Below, piece after piece: positions 1-12,373 of a stretch of 64,000 nt of DNA (its first letter is position 1; each line of letters opens with the position of its first letter). Below the pieces are notes generated by a model. That model saw only the letters and a list, made by a program, of their open reading frames with translations. It was not told the DNA's origin and did no database searches. Location: positions 3,658,001-3,722,000 of the forward strand of contig WIUZ02000001.1 of the NCBI GenBank assembly GCA_015956445.1, written 5' to 3'. This DNA is from Thelephora terrestris (Eukaryota; Basidiomycota; Agaricomycetes; Thelephorales; Thelephoraceae). A program made the translations under genes and the position numbers.

Positions 1-3000
1 TTTGAATTTCTCTCCTATCGCATATCTCTTGGGCACGGTGTTTCCACCGGTGGTCTGTTTCTTGTTACGTATGCCAAGACACTCGCGTTTGTGCTCAGGC
101 GGTTTCATAGCCACTAGCGGCTGTTCCTCCCTTTCACATGTATTATCAGTCGACATCATCGCTCTTGGATATTTGAAATATCAAAACCTTTGAACCGACC
201 TGGGGCAGCCACGGGGTGGGTTCCTTTTTTTATATTCCCCTCCGCCGTCGACCGAGGATACGTATGCGAGATTTGCTTCCGCTCGGGTAGCCGTGATGAG
301 CCTATGGAGAGGCACATCATGCGATGATCGAAGGCGGTCCAACCGAATGATCACTTTGATCCAGGGCCAACGTCCAGGAGGTCGGCTCGGAAGAACAGAA
401 ACGAAAACGAAACAGCCATGGTTCCGACATTTTTAGATGTGACACTGCGCAGTGTAAGCACCCTTGATCTCGCTTTGAACGCCGGAGATTCAGCCTGGCG
501 CCGGTCTTCCCTTCATCCCGAGTTCCCCCTTTCCCCGCCCTCTGGCGTGACTGCTGTGGGTGTATGACCTTATCAGCAACGCGGATGCAGTCATGCTTCC
601 TAGCAGAAGAAGCGGAACTTACCCTTTGAGAGGGATTCGCACTCGCAATGGGAAGAGTGGAAGGCGCGTCCTGCGCGGAGTAGCTTACCTTATCATTTCC
701 ACAGTTTATCTTTTCATTCAAGGTCCGCGTCACGCCTACAAGATTAGAAGATAAACGTACAAAGTGTGTAAATCCGATGGTGAATGATACCATCCTCCTG
801 CCTGGATGCATCATCGACGCGCGATTGAGTCCTTGTTCTGAGGCTTGCCGGCCCTCCACTCTCCCCGGCTTATCTCCCCTGACCCACTAGAAGCTTCCGG
901 TTTCAAAATTTCAAGGCGCGGCCTAGTTTTTCATGTAGAATTCGTTGGGCGTAATGAATTCTTTGTGCCGATCTTTCAAGTCGGAGTCTGCCGATAGCCA
1001 CAAATCTCGACATGCAAAACTTCAGCATGAAGTTTTCTGTCCTACTATCCCGTTATGGTTGCGTGGGTCCCCGCTGTCCAAACCCCTTTTCTTTGGAGGG
1101 GCGCTCCCTCCCACCAAGCGGTCCTGCTATCGATCTTGATCCGAACCCGTGACCGGGGTCGTGTCAGTAGAGCGCCCAAGGCATCCCCTGTGCGCTCTCT
1201 TCGTTTTGGGGCGCCCCGGCTCATTTCTTCCGTCCTCCCCGCAGACCACCGACGCTGTTCTCGGTTGTACAGCGAGTCACCGCCTTGTTCGGTCCGGTCG
1301 TGATACACGTTGTCCTCGTGTGGAGGATCATTTGCCGAGCCGCGACCTCGGTCGGACGTCCTCCATTGATGCGTGGAATTTGACTTTCTGCCCCTTACAT
1401 GTAACTAACGCTCGTGACCACCCGAGAGAAGGGAGAGACGTTGTCTGGGGTCTGGTGAACAGCAGACGTGGCTTTGCCTCCGCCGACGCTCGCGATCATC
1501 TGTGTGATCCTCCGACGCACAGCGTCGATCGCGACTAGTGCAATGCATGTGATCCACGAACCTTCGTACTAAGTAATCGGGTTGATAAAGGTCACATTAT
1601 TCAAGTCCACGTCAGAGCTAGTCAACACACGTCGTAAAATCGGGGGGCGGACGAGGAAAGGTTTTCCGATTTGAAAATGCTCTCAGACAATGGCGGAAAG
1701 CCGCTCCCACGACCCCGCCAATAGTTCCGCCGACGACTTGGACGAAGCCAGCTTCCAGGTATCGCTGCTCCGATGGCGGAGCTTGTGCACTCGCGAACAG
1801 ACGACCGGCGGCGCCGATTCCGGTCTGGGATTAGGGTCCTGCCGCGACAGTGCCTGCAATTTGGTAACGAAAACGAAAGAAGAAGGTTTGACGAAGCAAA
1901 GCACTGTTATGTGCACGCAATTGTCCAAAACTCGTGACAGGTTCGCAGCCGAGGAACCCACCCTCCTGCTCCGATACTTCCTGCACTCACACCGGAGAGA
2001 AGGATAAAACCGACTGGATGGAAGCTTGATTGCCAGTTGATCGTGCTACGTTGTGGACCGGCAGAAATCACAAAGATCACGCGCCCATGTTATCTGATAA
2101 GAGGGCGACGATATACGTGTGGGTGATCAAGAAGCGAGAGAGTGATGGTGCAAAGATAGAGTGAAAGGCCGGAGGGGGAAAGTGAACCGCCACAGTCGCG
2201 CTGGCGAGGAATTTGTCCTTCGAGTTCCGACGTCCCGTGACGATTATGTACGTCTTATCGCTCGCACTGAAACCGTGAGTTGGCTCAAAAAACAAATAGA
2301 GGCGGAGTTTGACGACTATACCTGCAACTCGGGTTTTGGAACTTTGTCGAGACTCATACCGAGGATCCAGAGCGCGGGTCGAAGAAGTGTACGCAAGATG
2401 TGCAACACCTCAAGGTCTCGATGAGTCTGATCAAGGAAGGTTCAATGGAACGTTCGGGAGAACTGGAGCGTCGAGAAATATGGAGAGAAACGATGAAGAC
2501 CCAGACTCTGGGCTAGACCCAAGATTCGCATTGCCAAGGACTGGCGGAGCCAACAGAGGAGAGATGTCGATTGGATGTACGTGGATCTTACGAGATCCCG
2601 AGACCCCGCCCAGGGATAACAAGAAACACACACAACACGGCAGGGCCAGACAGGCACGGATGCACGGCAAGCCACGAGAGTGACATATCTGGCAGGATTG
2701 TATGATCTCTGCGGCCCCGAACAAAAACAGGGGGGCGAGAACATGGTAGAAAAGCTTCCGGAGAGGCCTTTGCGCGGGGTGCGAGAAACTAACGCAAGGA
2801 GGAAACCACTGGCACTCGCCGAGGTATTCACAATGTCCGTTACGACACAGCTACGCATTTACTTCCGCCCGAGAGATATTCGTCGTGCAAGGTGGCAGAA
2901 AAAAGCGAGCAATAGGGCGGTCGCCGGCCTATCACGTTTTGCGAATAGAGTAAACGACGTACACAAGCACAAACACAACGGAAAACGCTGGCCGAAAGAT

Positions 3001-3726
3001 CCGCACTACCGATCAAATCGAAAATCCTTTCTTCCATCATGGGTCCAACTTTAATTACGCCCTCCGTTCTCGTGACCGTTGAGGTAACGTACTTGTCAAA
3101 ATTGTATGCCTCATCGCTATCAATCTTATGTACGTGTGACAGACACTCCGAACTAGACGAGGACTGAGAGGGAAATGGGATGCTTGTACAACATAGACCT
3201 CTCCTGGCGTACCAGCGTGCGACGAGTACAGGCGCCCGTTAGGGGGGATGGCGCAAACGTTTGTGTTCTACCTATCCCCCTTCAGGAATTTGGGTGGCGA
3301 GGCAAAGGCTACACATCACATGCGAATCGCCTAATACAAAGGCTAAGGTGCTGCGCATTGTCGAATTGGGACTTCGCCGGTATTTAGTCTAGAATAGTCC
3401 ATTGATACGAGTAAGCACCGCGCGATTTGGGGCTGTCACGAAAAAAAAACTCACTTAATTGGCAGCAATACATTGTGAATAGCCGAACCTTCTATCCGTG
3501 TACAATCAGGATCATGCACAGGAAGCCCCGTCAAGGACGCAGAGAGGGAAACATCCACGCGCTGCTGTTGATGACCCCCGAACGTCCACATTTTCTTGCC
3601 CATAACCCTCAAACGCGCAAGAGTCTAGGCCGAGAAGAAGCGTTCAGAACAGACGTTCAGTCGGAATATCAACCGAAGGAAATGAATGACGGCACCCTTA
3701 ATCCGTCGACTGGAGTTTGGTCGGGC
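1..3726. other. Gene-free stretch, nothing recognised
   Basis: No protein family, RNA gene or repeat can be supported here. Several open frames of 60-180 codons occur on both strands (for example 317-859 minus and 2309-2683 plus). Their translations are rich in Arg, Ser and Pro with no domain-like pattern, and they overlap each other in opposite frames, as chance frames do in GC-rich DNA. The right edge is the 3' side of the minus-strand LysM gene. Confidence 0.5.
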
Positions 3727-5050
3727 TCACAAACCCAATCCTCGTTCCCCTTTTGCCCGTTTTTGTCCTAGTACGGGAACCTGCATCTCCGGAGAAGGTT
3801 CCAGTTGCGACGTGCGAATCGCCGCTGATGCACGTTCTCGCTCCCCATCTCCAATCCTATACCCATCGTAATTACGGGAATGAGCCTGCTTCCCATCGCG
3901 TAAGGCTAGGTCCTCCATGTGGTTCGTTGTCTTGGAGGCCAGCCCTACATCACGACGTCGCCGCGAAACATTGGAGCGGATGTCATTGAAACTGGAAGTC
4001 CTTCCGACCACCCTCATTTCGTGCTCTTGCTCTTCCTTCGGCGGCGTGCCTCCTGAGTCGAGGGATAGCCTTGATATGATGGCGTCTTTACCGATAGGAA
4101 AAGCTCTGGGAAACGTGGAAAAGATAGACGATGAATTCGAACTCGTGGAATTAGGCGATAGCGCGCTACTACTCGAGTTCAGTGGTCCGGAGATTGGGGG
4201 GCGTTGAGAGTTGGTAACAACGGTGCCAAGCAGAGGGCCATCCGAGGGTGACCCCTGAGGGAAGAACGAAAGATGCGAAGCGGGCACCCTGCGAATGTCC
4301 GGCGTGGTCTCGAGAGACGCTGTCGACGACGACGGCGAAGCAGCCTTCTGACCCTTTATCGGTGCATCAAAGTTGAGCTTCCTCAATTTGCTCGCCTTGT
4401 TGACCGGGACGTTTAGTGACTTTCGGAGATGAATGGAGTCGGACGGCCACATTTGATTGGCCTTGCGCAAGTCAGCCATTGAAATGCCGTATTTTAACGA
4501 TACTCCTTGGAGCGAGTCTGTTGTAGTAACCTGAAATGCCTGTCCAGTTAGAACTCTTCGCGGATGATGACCATCAGATTCCCGATAAGAAATAACTGAC
4601 CTCGTGTATGAGCACCAACTCCTCCTTCTCACCAGAGCCTGTTTGAACCTCATGTTCCGCCTCGAGGGGGTTCTTATCGGCTTCAGCTACTGGACCGGGG
4701 GACAACCGCAAGTTGAGGATCGGACGCGTCACGGTCAGATCGTTGAAGGCTGAGGAAGGGAGACCGCCGGAATCTCGCTTCAGCGGATGTCCCTTGACGC
4801 TTTCCGACGACTCTGCGCGCGAATGTTGGATCATCCACGGCATAATCGCCCGGCTCGTTGGGTTTGCATTCTCGGACGTGCGCCGCCTGTGCAACGTGTA
4901 TGATGATCGTGTGGGACTTGGGGGTGTGTTCGTGAGGGAGGGCGTGAGGCTTGGGTGGTGGCTGCTGGAAGACGACGCGGCCCAGACATTGTCCTCCCAA
5001 TTGTCGAGGCTTACGACCGGTATGGTGCCCGGGTCAGAGGAAGGGGTCAT
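3727..5050 (-). CDS. LysM-domain protein without secretion signal
   Basis: Two exons (5050-4601 and 4530-3727) joined over a 70-nt GT-AG intron give 417 residues in phase 0. The intron splits the LysM domain. The joined domain (about residues 147-192) starts VLIHEV, continues with TDSLQGVSLKYGISMADLR and the pocket-like NQMWPSDSIHLRK, and ends in NVPV, which is a good LysM match. The first 145 residues are Ser/Pro/Thr-rich and polar; the C-terminal half is low-complexity Ser-rich and ends with QLEPSPEMQVPVL, which I recall as a typical end of this basidiomycete family. There is no signal peptide or membrane segment, so this is an intracellular LysM protein rather than a secreted chitin-binding effector. 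The family's function is not established; peptidoglycan or chitin binding is not implied. It is transcribed divergently from the CUE gene, with ATGs 149 bp apart. Confidence 0.88.
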
Positions 5051-5199
5051 CCACGAACGAGTGGAGTCGAACTGAATTCCTTCGTGAGAGTGTGGTTAAG
5101 CCAAGTTGTCATAGGGCATGACGAACAAGACAGTCCGCAGCCCGCGGTTTACCTTGATCTCCAACTATCTCCTCCTGAGTTTTCTCTTTTGCTTCACGA

Positions 5200-6626
5200 A
5201 TGGCTCAAGCTGAGTGGAACGCTCCCGCCCAAGTTATGACCGGTTAGAGATTTGACGGAAAGAGGCGACCAAACTCGACCATGCTGATGCCATGCTTTGC
5301 GCTTCATTTGCACAGATTCACCACCTGCCTCCGATCCTACACCGATAGAACCGTCCGACACTGAAGCGGTCGAAGAAGTCTCAACGAACCCTCAAGTCGC
5401 CGCTCTTCAGGCAATATTCTCAGATTTTGACCCAATCGTTCTGTACGCGGAACTCGTGTATTCTCCGCGTCGTACGAGTCGCTGATTGGTCTCTCGCAAG
5501 TCAATCCGTTCTTGACTCAGTCAATGGCAACCAGGATAGGGCGATTGATAAATTGCTCGGGATGAGTGATCCCGAATACAATGAACAGCACTCAGCCAAT
5601 GCCGTGAGCGGCGCGCAGCCTGCGCCTTGCCTGAACCCAGATAGAGATGTGTCTTACCCCTTCATAGGACCAAACGGAGCTGGACGAGGCGTTCGCTAGA
5701 AATCTTATTATCCAAGAACAGGAGGAAGCGGACCGTCGCCGTCAACAACGGCAACGGCACGCGCCTCAAGAGCCAGTGCCAGATCAGCAACGCGTGGACG
5801 CTACGGGTCAGAACTCTTCAGGAACCGCCGGTCCAAACATGCAGGAGGTCACAGAAACTCTCAACAAATTAGCAGAAAGTACGTCACTTCGCTGTTTCAT
5901 CTCGTAACAAATCCGTTTGTCTAAATGTGCGTTTCAAACCCACGTTTCCTAGGTGGGAAAAGGACGTTCAGCTCCCTCTTTACCAAGGTCAAGGCTAAGA
6001 TACAGGAATTAGATCAGCCTCGGTGAGTATCGAAAGTCTCCGAGCCTCTCCACCCCTGAATTTGTTTCGATAATCGGTATGTAATATCGCGCCCTGTTTC
6101 AGCCCCGATTCAGGTTCTCCTTCTACGGCGAACGGTGGAGGGACCTTCTCTGCTACACCCTCGCATCAAGACCGCCACACGATGATGACGCAAGCTCACT
6201 ATCAACCAACCGACACACAACCCGTTCGCGGGTACGACATGTCCTGTCAGTCTTAGCCCTCGCACCAGGGGCAAAGCAATTCATTATACGTCATTCTTAG
6301 ATCAATCGTCTCCAACCCCGGTAGCCGACCAACCCTGGCGAACGTCCTCGAACAAACCCGATCAGCGGCCATCGAGTCCAGAAATCACCCTCGGCTCTAA
6401 CCATTCCTATCAACAAACGTCAAACATTGATCCCGGTTAGTCCGTCTGGGGAGGATGTTTCCCCTTCACATTTATCAAACTCACTAACAACCTGAAACCT
6501 CAAGCTAAGCTGGGGATCTTGCCGAAACGTCCCGTAACACTCGATGGATCATCGTCGCCGCAACTTAGGTCTGCCGAGGAGCTGGAGTACGCTGAGAACC
6601 CTTTTGAAGACGAGCGGCACAAGTGA
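5200..6626 (+). CDS. CUE-domain ubiquitin-binding protein
   Basis: Eight exons with introns at 5243-5315, 5443-5500, 5604-5667, 5879-5952, 6023-6102, 6246-6300 and 6436-6504 give a 317-residue frame. The CUE domain spans about residues 37-75: NPQVAALQAIFSDFDPIVL followed by SVLDSVNGNQDRAIDKLLGM. It has the Phe-Pro-like loop replaced by FSDFDP and the conserved di-leucine end (KLLGM). After it comes an Arg/Gln/Glu-rich helix (DEAFARNLIIQEQEEADRRR, a possible coiled coil), then a Ser/Pro-rich tail containing LGILPKRPV, a signature of this fungal CUE family. CUE domains bind mono-ubiquitin, and related proteins act in ubiquitin-dependent sorting or protein turnover; the specific role here is unknown. 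The start was chosen as the first ATG giving an open phase into the first intron. The ORF appears intact. Confidence 0.88.
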
Positions 6627-6742
6627 CAGCCTTTCTGCATGTGATCTGCTTAGTTGTACTACTCTAATCACGCCCGCGGAGCGTCTTACACGCGTAGATG
6701 GCTATGGATGCGATCAATGTATGCTGTATTTGGTTTGGACGG

Positions 6743-8332
6743 TTACAAAAAGTATTCCGGAAGCTGTGGGGAGCGTGAGGGGCTGTTGCAGGAACGCAGA
6801 TGACAGGTAGGGTACGGACCGTTCCGCCTGGGTTGTGTATCGCCTGATGGCTGGGACCGTCCCTGTCGTTCTCAGGGGCGGCCTGGAATACATTGAAGTA
6901 CATCACCTCCCCTGGGCTTACCTCCAAAATGCTGGCCGAGTTTCCACACCGGTAACAGTAATTTGGGGCTGACCACACCGTCGACAGATGACCGTCAAAC
7001 AGAGACGCGTAGCCTTCCATGCAGAGTTGATGAGCGCGCAGGATGTGGGACATTCCATTGGTTTCGAGGAACTTGTAGACGACGCCAGACCCAAACGTGT
7101 AACCCGCACCTCTGTCCAACGCGGTGACAAAGGGAAATAAACAGCCAAGCGTCATGAAAAGATTGCGCGAGAAGGACAAATATGAACGAGAATGGATAAA
7201 CCGCCCACCGGTGACAAAACTGACAGCTCACCTTGGCGAAATGGCAAAGTCCTCTTTTTCGGGGTCAGGGTCAGACCAAACCAAATCAGCGATAGGGCCT
7301 TCGTGCGGTATTTCTAGAGGCGGCACCGAGAGAATGCCATGAAACGTAGAGCGATATAGACAACGTACAGCCAAGAGCGATTAATGACACCGCCAGGGGG
7401 GAAATGAAAAAAAAGTAAGATGAAAATCGTTCTGACTAACCTCGGAAACGGTCGACGACTTTGATTTGGTCGATTGAGTGTATTGACGGAGATAAGCCTT
7501 TGTGGTAGGTGGGTTCCATGGTTCAGCTGACAAACGGGGGGAACGGTGATAACGCACCTCCATGAACGCAAAATATTCGGTCATCGATCACGACGGACAA
7601 CGTGAGGAAGTCAAACATGTCTGTGAAGTATGTCCAAACTCGGGACGAGCCATATTTCCGCACGCATTCTGTATAGAAACCGTACGTCTGTCGTAAAAAG
7701 GGTTGGTGTGTCAGAATGTACGTTTATCGCCGTTCTAAACAGGACCGAAAGGGAAGGTGGAGGGCGGGGAAGGGGGTGGCTCTCTTATCGAGGGTTTATT
7801 ATCTTACTTGGGTGACGGCTCTGGATTCGTGATTTCCTCGAATCAGTTGAACTCGGTCTGGGTATCGAAGTTTGAGACACGTAAGCAGCGAGATGGTCTC
7901 GACGCTGAACAGTCCTCTGTCGACATAATCGCCTTAAGGGTTGGCACGCCGGCGCAAATCAGCTGCGGAGAAACGGATTGGGAAGATGGGGGCACAACTT
8001 GCCCAAGAACAGGTAATTCGTGTGGGGTGCATATCCGCCGATGCGAAAAATCTCAATCAGGTCATAAAACTGGCTTGAATTAGGCGGAACATGGAACAAA
8101 AAATCGTCAATTGATTTGTCTGAGGGAGGAGCGAGGGGGGGAGGTGAGAGAGAGAGATCACGAACCCGTGGATATCACCCACGACTGTGACGGGGGCGCT
8201 GATGTGCACCACGTTGGATTCACGCATGAGAACCTCCTTCGTTTTCTCGCATATTTCACGTAGCAACGCTTCGTGCAAGAGTTGTTTCCGGAGGAGTTGT
8301 TGAATGCATGCTTCGAGGTCGAAAGGGGCCAT
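6743..8332 (-). CDS. PPG1: PP2A-like Ser/Thr phosphatase catalytic subunit (PPG1 type)
   Basis: Eight exons (8332-8166, 8073-8003, 7932-7808, 7687-7558, 7497-7441, 7313-7232, 7111-6820, 6763-6743) give 314 residues, the usual length for PP2A-family catalytic subunits. All metal and catalytic motifs are present: GDIHG, GDYVDRG, RGNHES, HGG, and [11 protein letters not shown]. The protein ends in PEYFL, equivalent to the methylated C-terminal YFL of PP2A. This end is reached only through a last 56-nt intron; an unspliced frame runs on into unrelated sequence. The N-terminus ([18 protein letters not shown], then ESNVVHI) resembles yeast Ppg1 more than canonical PP2A, hence the subfamily call. 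Ppg1 works with the Far/STRIPAK-like complex in yeast. Intron 2 (7933-8002) has a GC-AG boundary (donor GCAAGT), required to keep GDYVDRG in frame. Confidence 0.95.
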
Positions 8333-10268
8333 GAGTGACTGGTGATCGTCGGCAATCTGCGAAAGGAGTCCTCACCTTTCGTCTCTGGCCTCCGTCTCAC
8401 TCTAGACGGAGGGTCTGCCCGCCGCCAAGTTGGCGACTCGACTCCGCCCTTCAATTGCTCCGTGGCGTCAGTATTCATTCTGCGCTCGCATTGTTTTACG
8501 TTCGCGGGCTATTTGCCTCCGAATCTATTCAGACACCGAACGGGGGTGCATTCTCCGACCGTTGCCAAACGTCCGTCAAATAGGAGCACGATTTGACCTA
8601 GTTCGGCTCTTACACGGCCTTACGCGGTCGTCGTCTCGTGCAGAACGCTGGGAGGCTGTTTATCCAAAAGATTTTTCTTTACTCATTCCTGGTTTACTCA
8701 CATCTCCAGATGCCGTGATATTTGAAGGCGGGTTTCCAGCTCCCGTTCCGTTGGGCCCCCTCTACTTACTTCGGACGACGCTTGATCCGTGTCGTGCGCC
8801 TGGCCACGCTATCCAACGCTGCAAACCCCTTGTGCTTCTCGATCTGCTCCAAATGCCGCTCACAAGTACATCGGTTCGGCCCTCTTCCGATGCCGTCAAC
8901 GCTGTCTTCGTTTTGTGCGGGTTCGCCGCTGGAAGATGGAAGTACGAGTATGATGGTCGGAACATTTTCTCTCGAGCTACATTCGCGTAAGGATCCGAAA
9001 CCGGTGGACGCTACTGTGCTGTAACTGGTGGAGGGTTTGTCTCTGCGTCTATGGTACGTTGACTACATATCAAATGGCCTAGCTCTGAAACACAGGCCAT
9101 ACGGTACGCAGAGGCTTCTAGTCGTCGGATGCTTGCCGACGTTCTGCAATGAGCGGATGCTCACATCGGGGCTCGAGCACGGAAGTTACGTGAGGTCCGT
9201 TCTCTGACGGGTCAGACGCAATCGTTGTTCCGAGGGCCTGGGACTCGTAAATGAATGGTAACCCGCGTGGATGGGTACAGGGCGGGACCCGGAAGACGAC
9301 TGAAAAGGGGTAGGGTGGTAGGATCGTCCGTTGGCGAGTGCCTGTCTTCCCCTGGTTGCCCGATAGATTGACCCTGGACGGGGCGTCAGCTATCAAAAAA
9401 AAAAATAGGCCAAAGTGCAGTATCCGCGGCTGAGATGACGCGTAACCTGGTGCATTGTCTCGTTGTTGCATTCCGGTTACGTACGAGAAGACCGGGAGGG
9501 GCGGATATGGGAGATAATTTCACGTTCTCGGTATAGGCTCTCTGTTGTATTTTGAAATGAGAAGTATGTATGTACCCAAAGGCGTTTTACGAGAATGTGT
9601 GTATGAATGACGATCGTCCAGGGTGCCAGTAGAGTCGCGATCGGCGTTCGGATGCCAGCGATGGCTCTCTCTTGTCGGAAGCAAACTAGCGGACGGAGGC
9701 AGATTGACTTTGACTATCGCCACCCCCCGCCTTCCCTGAAACGGGCTGGCGTGAGGGGGTCTTTCCCAACCGGTGTCATTCTTCTGCTGTAGATTCCTCT
9801 GGACGCTCTTCCAATGATGAAACAATGGGATGGCCTCGCGATTCTGCCTCCGTTTGGATGCCCCATCGCAGCATGTCCACATCACAGGTGGCGTCACGAA
9901 GGGGGGTAAGTAAAAAAAAAACGTACTACAGATTCCGGCCGCGTTGGGGGGGATTAAACCCGTTTGGATTGGACTGATAGCCGCGCTGCTCAGGTTATTT
10001 CTCTGTTTCTGCCGACTCGAAACCTTTGCACGCATCGCAAATTATCTCCTCCCCCTACGCCCGCCCTCGGGTGACGGCAGTTCGGCGTGCTCCCCAGCGC
10101 TGCGATATATTCTTTTTCCAGTTTCTTTGGGATTGTCCACAATCTGGCGTAACATGTCTAATTTGGCTATCGTGCACCTCTATCGGCAATTTATCCCGTT
10201 CCTGGGTATTTATCCCACTTCACACTCTCTCTCCCCTCACCCACAAGAATGGATCTTGTTCGCAAAGG
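8333..10268. other. Intergenic region between divergent phosphatase and zinc-finger genes
   Basis: About 1.9 kb with no assignable gene. The longest open frame (8430-8990 plus, 186 codons) overlaps competing frames and shows no domain. It would hold the promoters of the minus-strand phosphatase (left) and the plus-strand zinc-finger gene (right). A short poly(A)-like run lies near 9400. Confidence 0.45.
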
Positions 10269-10278
10269 TATATAAAAG
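10269..10278 (+). promoter_or_regulatory. TATA box of the C2H2 zinc-finger gene
   Basis: TATATAAAAG starts 76 bp upstream of the ATG at 10345 and is followed by a C/T-rich tract (ccctt, ttcctcc), the usual layout of a strongly expressed or regulated fungal core promoter. It is the clearest TATA element in front of any gene in the window. Confidence 0.65.
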
Positions 10279-10344
10279 GGCCCCTCGTCGTCCCCTTCCC
10301 TTTCCTCCATTGTCCTCGTCGCCCTCGACTGCTTCTATCCAGAG

Positions 10345-10973
10345 ATGTCCCATCCTAATCAGCAGCTCCCCCAGCATTCCTCCCAGAACAGTCCCCATCA
10401 GCAGCCTATGCATTATCCGGTCAACGCTTACCATGAGCCACAGAGTGAGTGGGCCCCCCACACGCACGCTACGATCAACCGTACTGACGCTTCTGCCTTT
10501 GTTAAGCGCGGGACACCGGGAACCTCCAAGGTCCTAACGCGACAACCAATTATCCCAATCTCATGTTAGCTGCTTACCCACAAACACCACCGGTGCAGTC
10601 CAACATGATGCCCCGGGGAGTCCACCAGCCACAGCAACCGACGGAAGGGGGCTATAACCCTCAGCCCACCCCGCACCAGTACATACCCACGCCTCCGCCA
10701 GTCACCCCTGGAGTGTTCCCAAACCCGAACTCATCTCCGTTCACGACCACCCCTCGGGAGGCAGTCCAAACGACCTCTCCTCAAGCCGTCCGTTACCAAT
10801 GCGATAAGTGCGGCACCACATTTTCCCGGATGCACGATCGCAACCGCCATTACGAGAGCACGCACGCGAAGAATCCACCGGTGCACAAGTGCGAGAGGTG
10901 CATGAAGCTCTTCTCGCGGGCTGACGCCAAGAAGAGGCACCAGGACGATGCGAAGTGCTCGAACAGCTCCTAG
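10345..10973 (+). CDS. Small C2H2 zinc-finger protein
   Basis: Two exons (10345-10444, 10507-10973) around a 62-nt intron encode 188 residues. The first 140 residues are Pro/Gln/Asn/His-rich and probably disordered, like an activation region. The C-terminus holds two tandem fingers. The first is C-x2-C-x12-H-x4-H (CDKCGTTFSRMHDRNRH then ESTH). The second (CERCMKLFSRADAKKRHQ) keeps C-x2-C-x12-H but ends with Cys five residues later, so it is C2HC rather than C2H2. The FSRMHDRNRH and FSRADAKKRH helices are the pattern seen in basidiomycete C2H2 regulators. The protein is probably a nuclear DNA-binding factor; its targets are unknown. No orthology to a named gene is claimed. Confidence 0.88.
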
Positions 10974-12373
10974 GGCCTCGAAGTTTGTGGTTGTGTGCAA
11001 GCAACGGAAGTGGAGAGAGCATGCGGTCCCCCGTGACCTACGGACGTTTAGTTACAGCGTTTTGCTTCCGTCGGAATTGTTTTTGTGTTGTTTCAATTAC
11101 TGTCTGTTAGCTTTGCGCCTGCCGCGTTTCTTGCAGATCCTGTTATGTGTCCTAAAGAAGTTTACCGTCAGAATTCACTTGACCCGTACACACACAAAGG
11201 CCCAGGCCGCGACCTCGCTGTGCATTTACCTTTTTTTTTCTTTCGACGTCCCTTTAGTTTCTTGAAACAGACCCGTTTTTTTCATAAGCCGTCCCCCAAG
11301 ATCCCAGCAGTGTAAATTATGTCCTTCGCACGCGTGCGTTTATGAAAAATGAAATGTTATATGAAAGCTCCGTGTTACCGGTCCATAATCAATATCGATC
11401 ACACGCCCCGACTGACGTACACGCTTTCTTTTTCGAGTACGCAGCCGCGTGTGCACCCACCTGGTTGTGTGAAAAAGAAGAAGAATATATAAAAATTATG
11501 AGACGTGGGAAAATCGAATAAGAGGGGGGAGTGGAGGAAAGAAATCAGAGATGCTGTGGAGAGGAAGAGGAGGAAGAGGGCCCGATGCGAGGCGGTGATT
11601 CCCAACCAATTGAAAAAAATCGGGGATTTGTGTGTGTTGGCCCGATTTCGATAAGCTGCCCCTGGCGTGGCGCGAAAGTTGTCCTCGAGAATTCTCAAAC
11701 TGGTTGATTTACATCGCGGTGCCGCGTTCTCCGCGATGTATAGACAATCGGGAGAAGTGAATCGCGCCCGGGTGACCGGTTATCGATACGGGTCCGCCTC
11801 CACTTTGGCAGGTAGAATTCCTCACAAGTTAAGGAAAAGGAAAGGACAAAAAAGTTAGAGAGGGTCAGTGCGGCAGCGTAGCCATCGATCGATATACGAG
11901 GCAAACACGAGCCAAGGTTACGTGAAAATTAGCAAGATAGTAGTCGAGAGCACTTCAAACACAGGGTCTTCAGCGGCCAAGCCATATCTGGGCTGGGTTT
12001 CTGATCTTCTTCGAAGTGCCAGCTTGTGTCTGGCTCATCGTGGAGAGGGAGTATATCCACCGAAATTACTGAAGAAAAAACGGGGGGCACGTCAATAAAT
12101 TCGGGTCCTCGAGGCAGATCATCTCGGTGACTTGTCGAAATATCGGAGATCAGCTCCGTGCCACGCGCATACTGCACATCCATATGATCGAACGCGCGCG
12201 AGGTGGAGGTGATGCCTCCCTCCGATGCTCACCTGCGCCAGGGGGTAACAATCAGAAGTGCGACTGTACAAGGATAGATTGTGTCCGACACAGAACGTCC
12301 GTCCGTATCAGGTCAAGCAGTGTGAGTGACCATCGAGCGAGGTTACGGTACTTCCCCCTACGCTGTCACCCTT
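10974..12373. other. Intergenic region, convergent 3' ends
   Basis: Roughly 1.4 kb between the 3' end of the zinc-finger gene (plus) and the 3' end of CWC24 (minus). It contains short T-rich tracts (near 11230 and 11275) and an A-rich stretch near 11470-11500. No open frame with domain-like content is visible. Confidence 0.5.

Noticed and set aside
317-859. 180-codon minus-strand frame in the first kilobase
   Set aside because: It starts and ends without promoter or splice context, has no domain, and overlaps an opposite-strand frame.
8430-8990. 186-codon plus-strand frame upstream of the zinc-finger gene
   Set aside because: Two other frames over the same bases are equally open, composition is Arg/Pro/Leu-biased, and no motif is visible.
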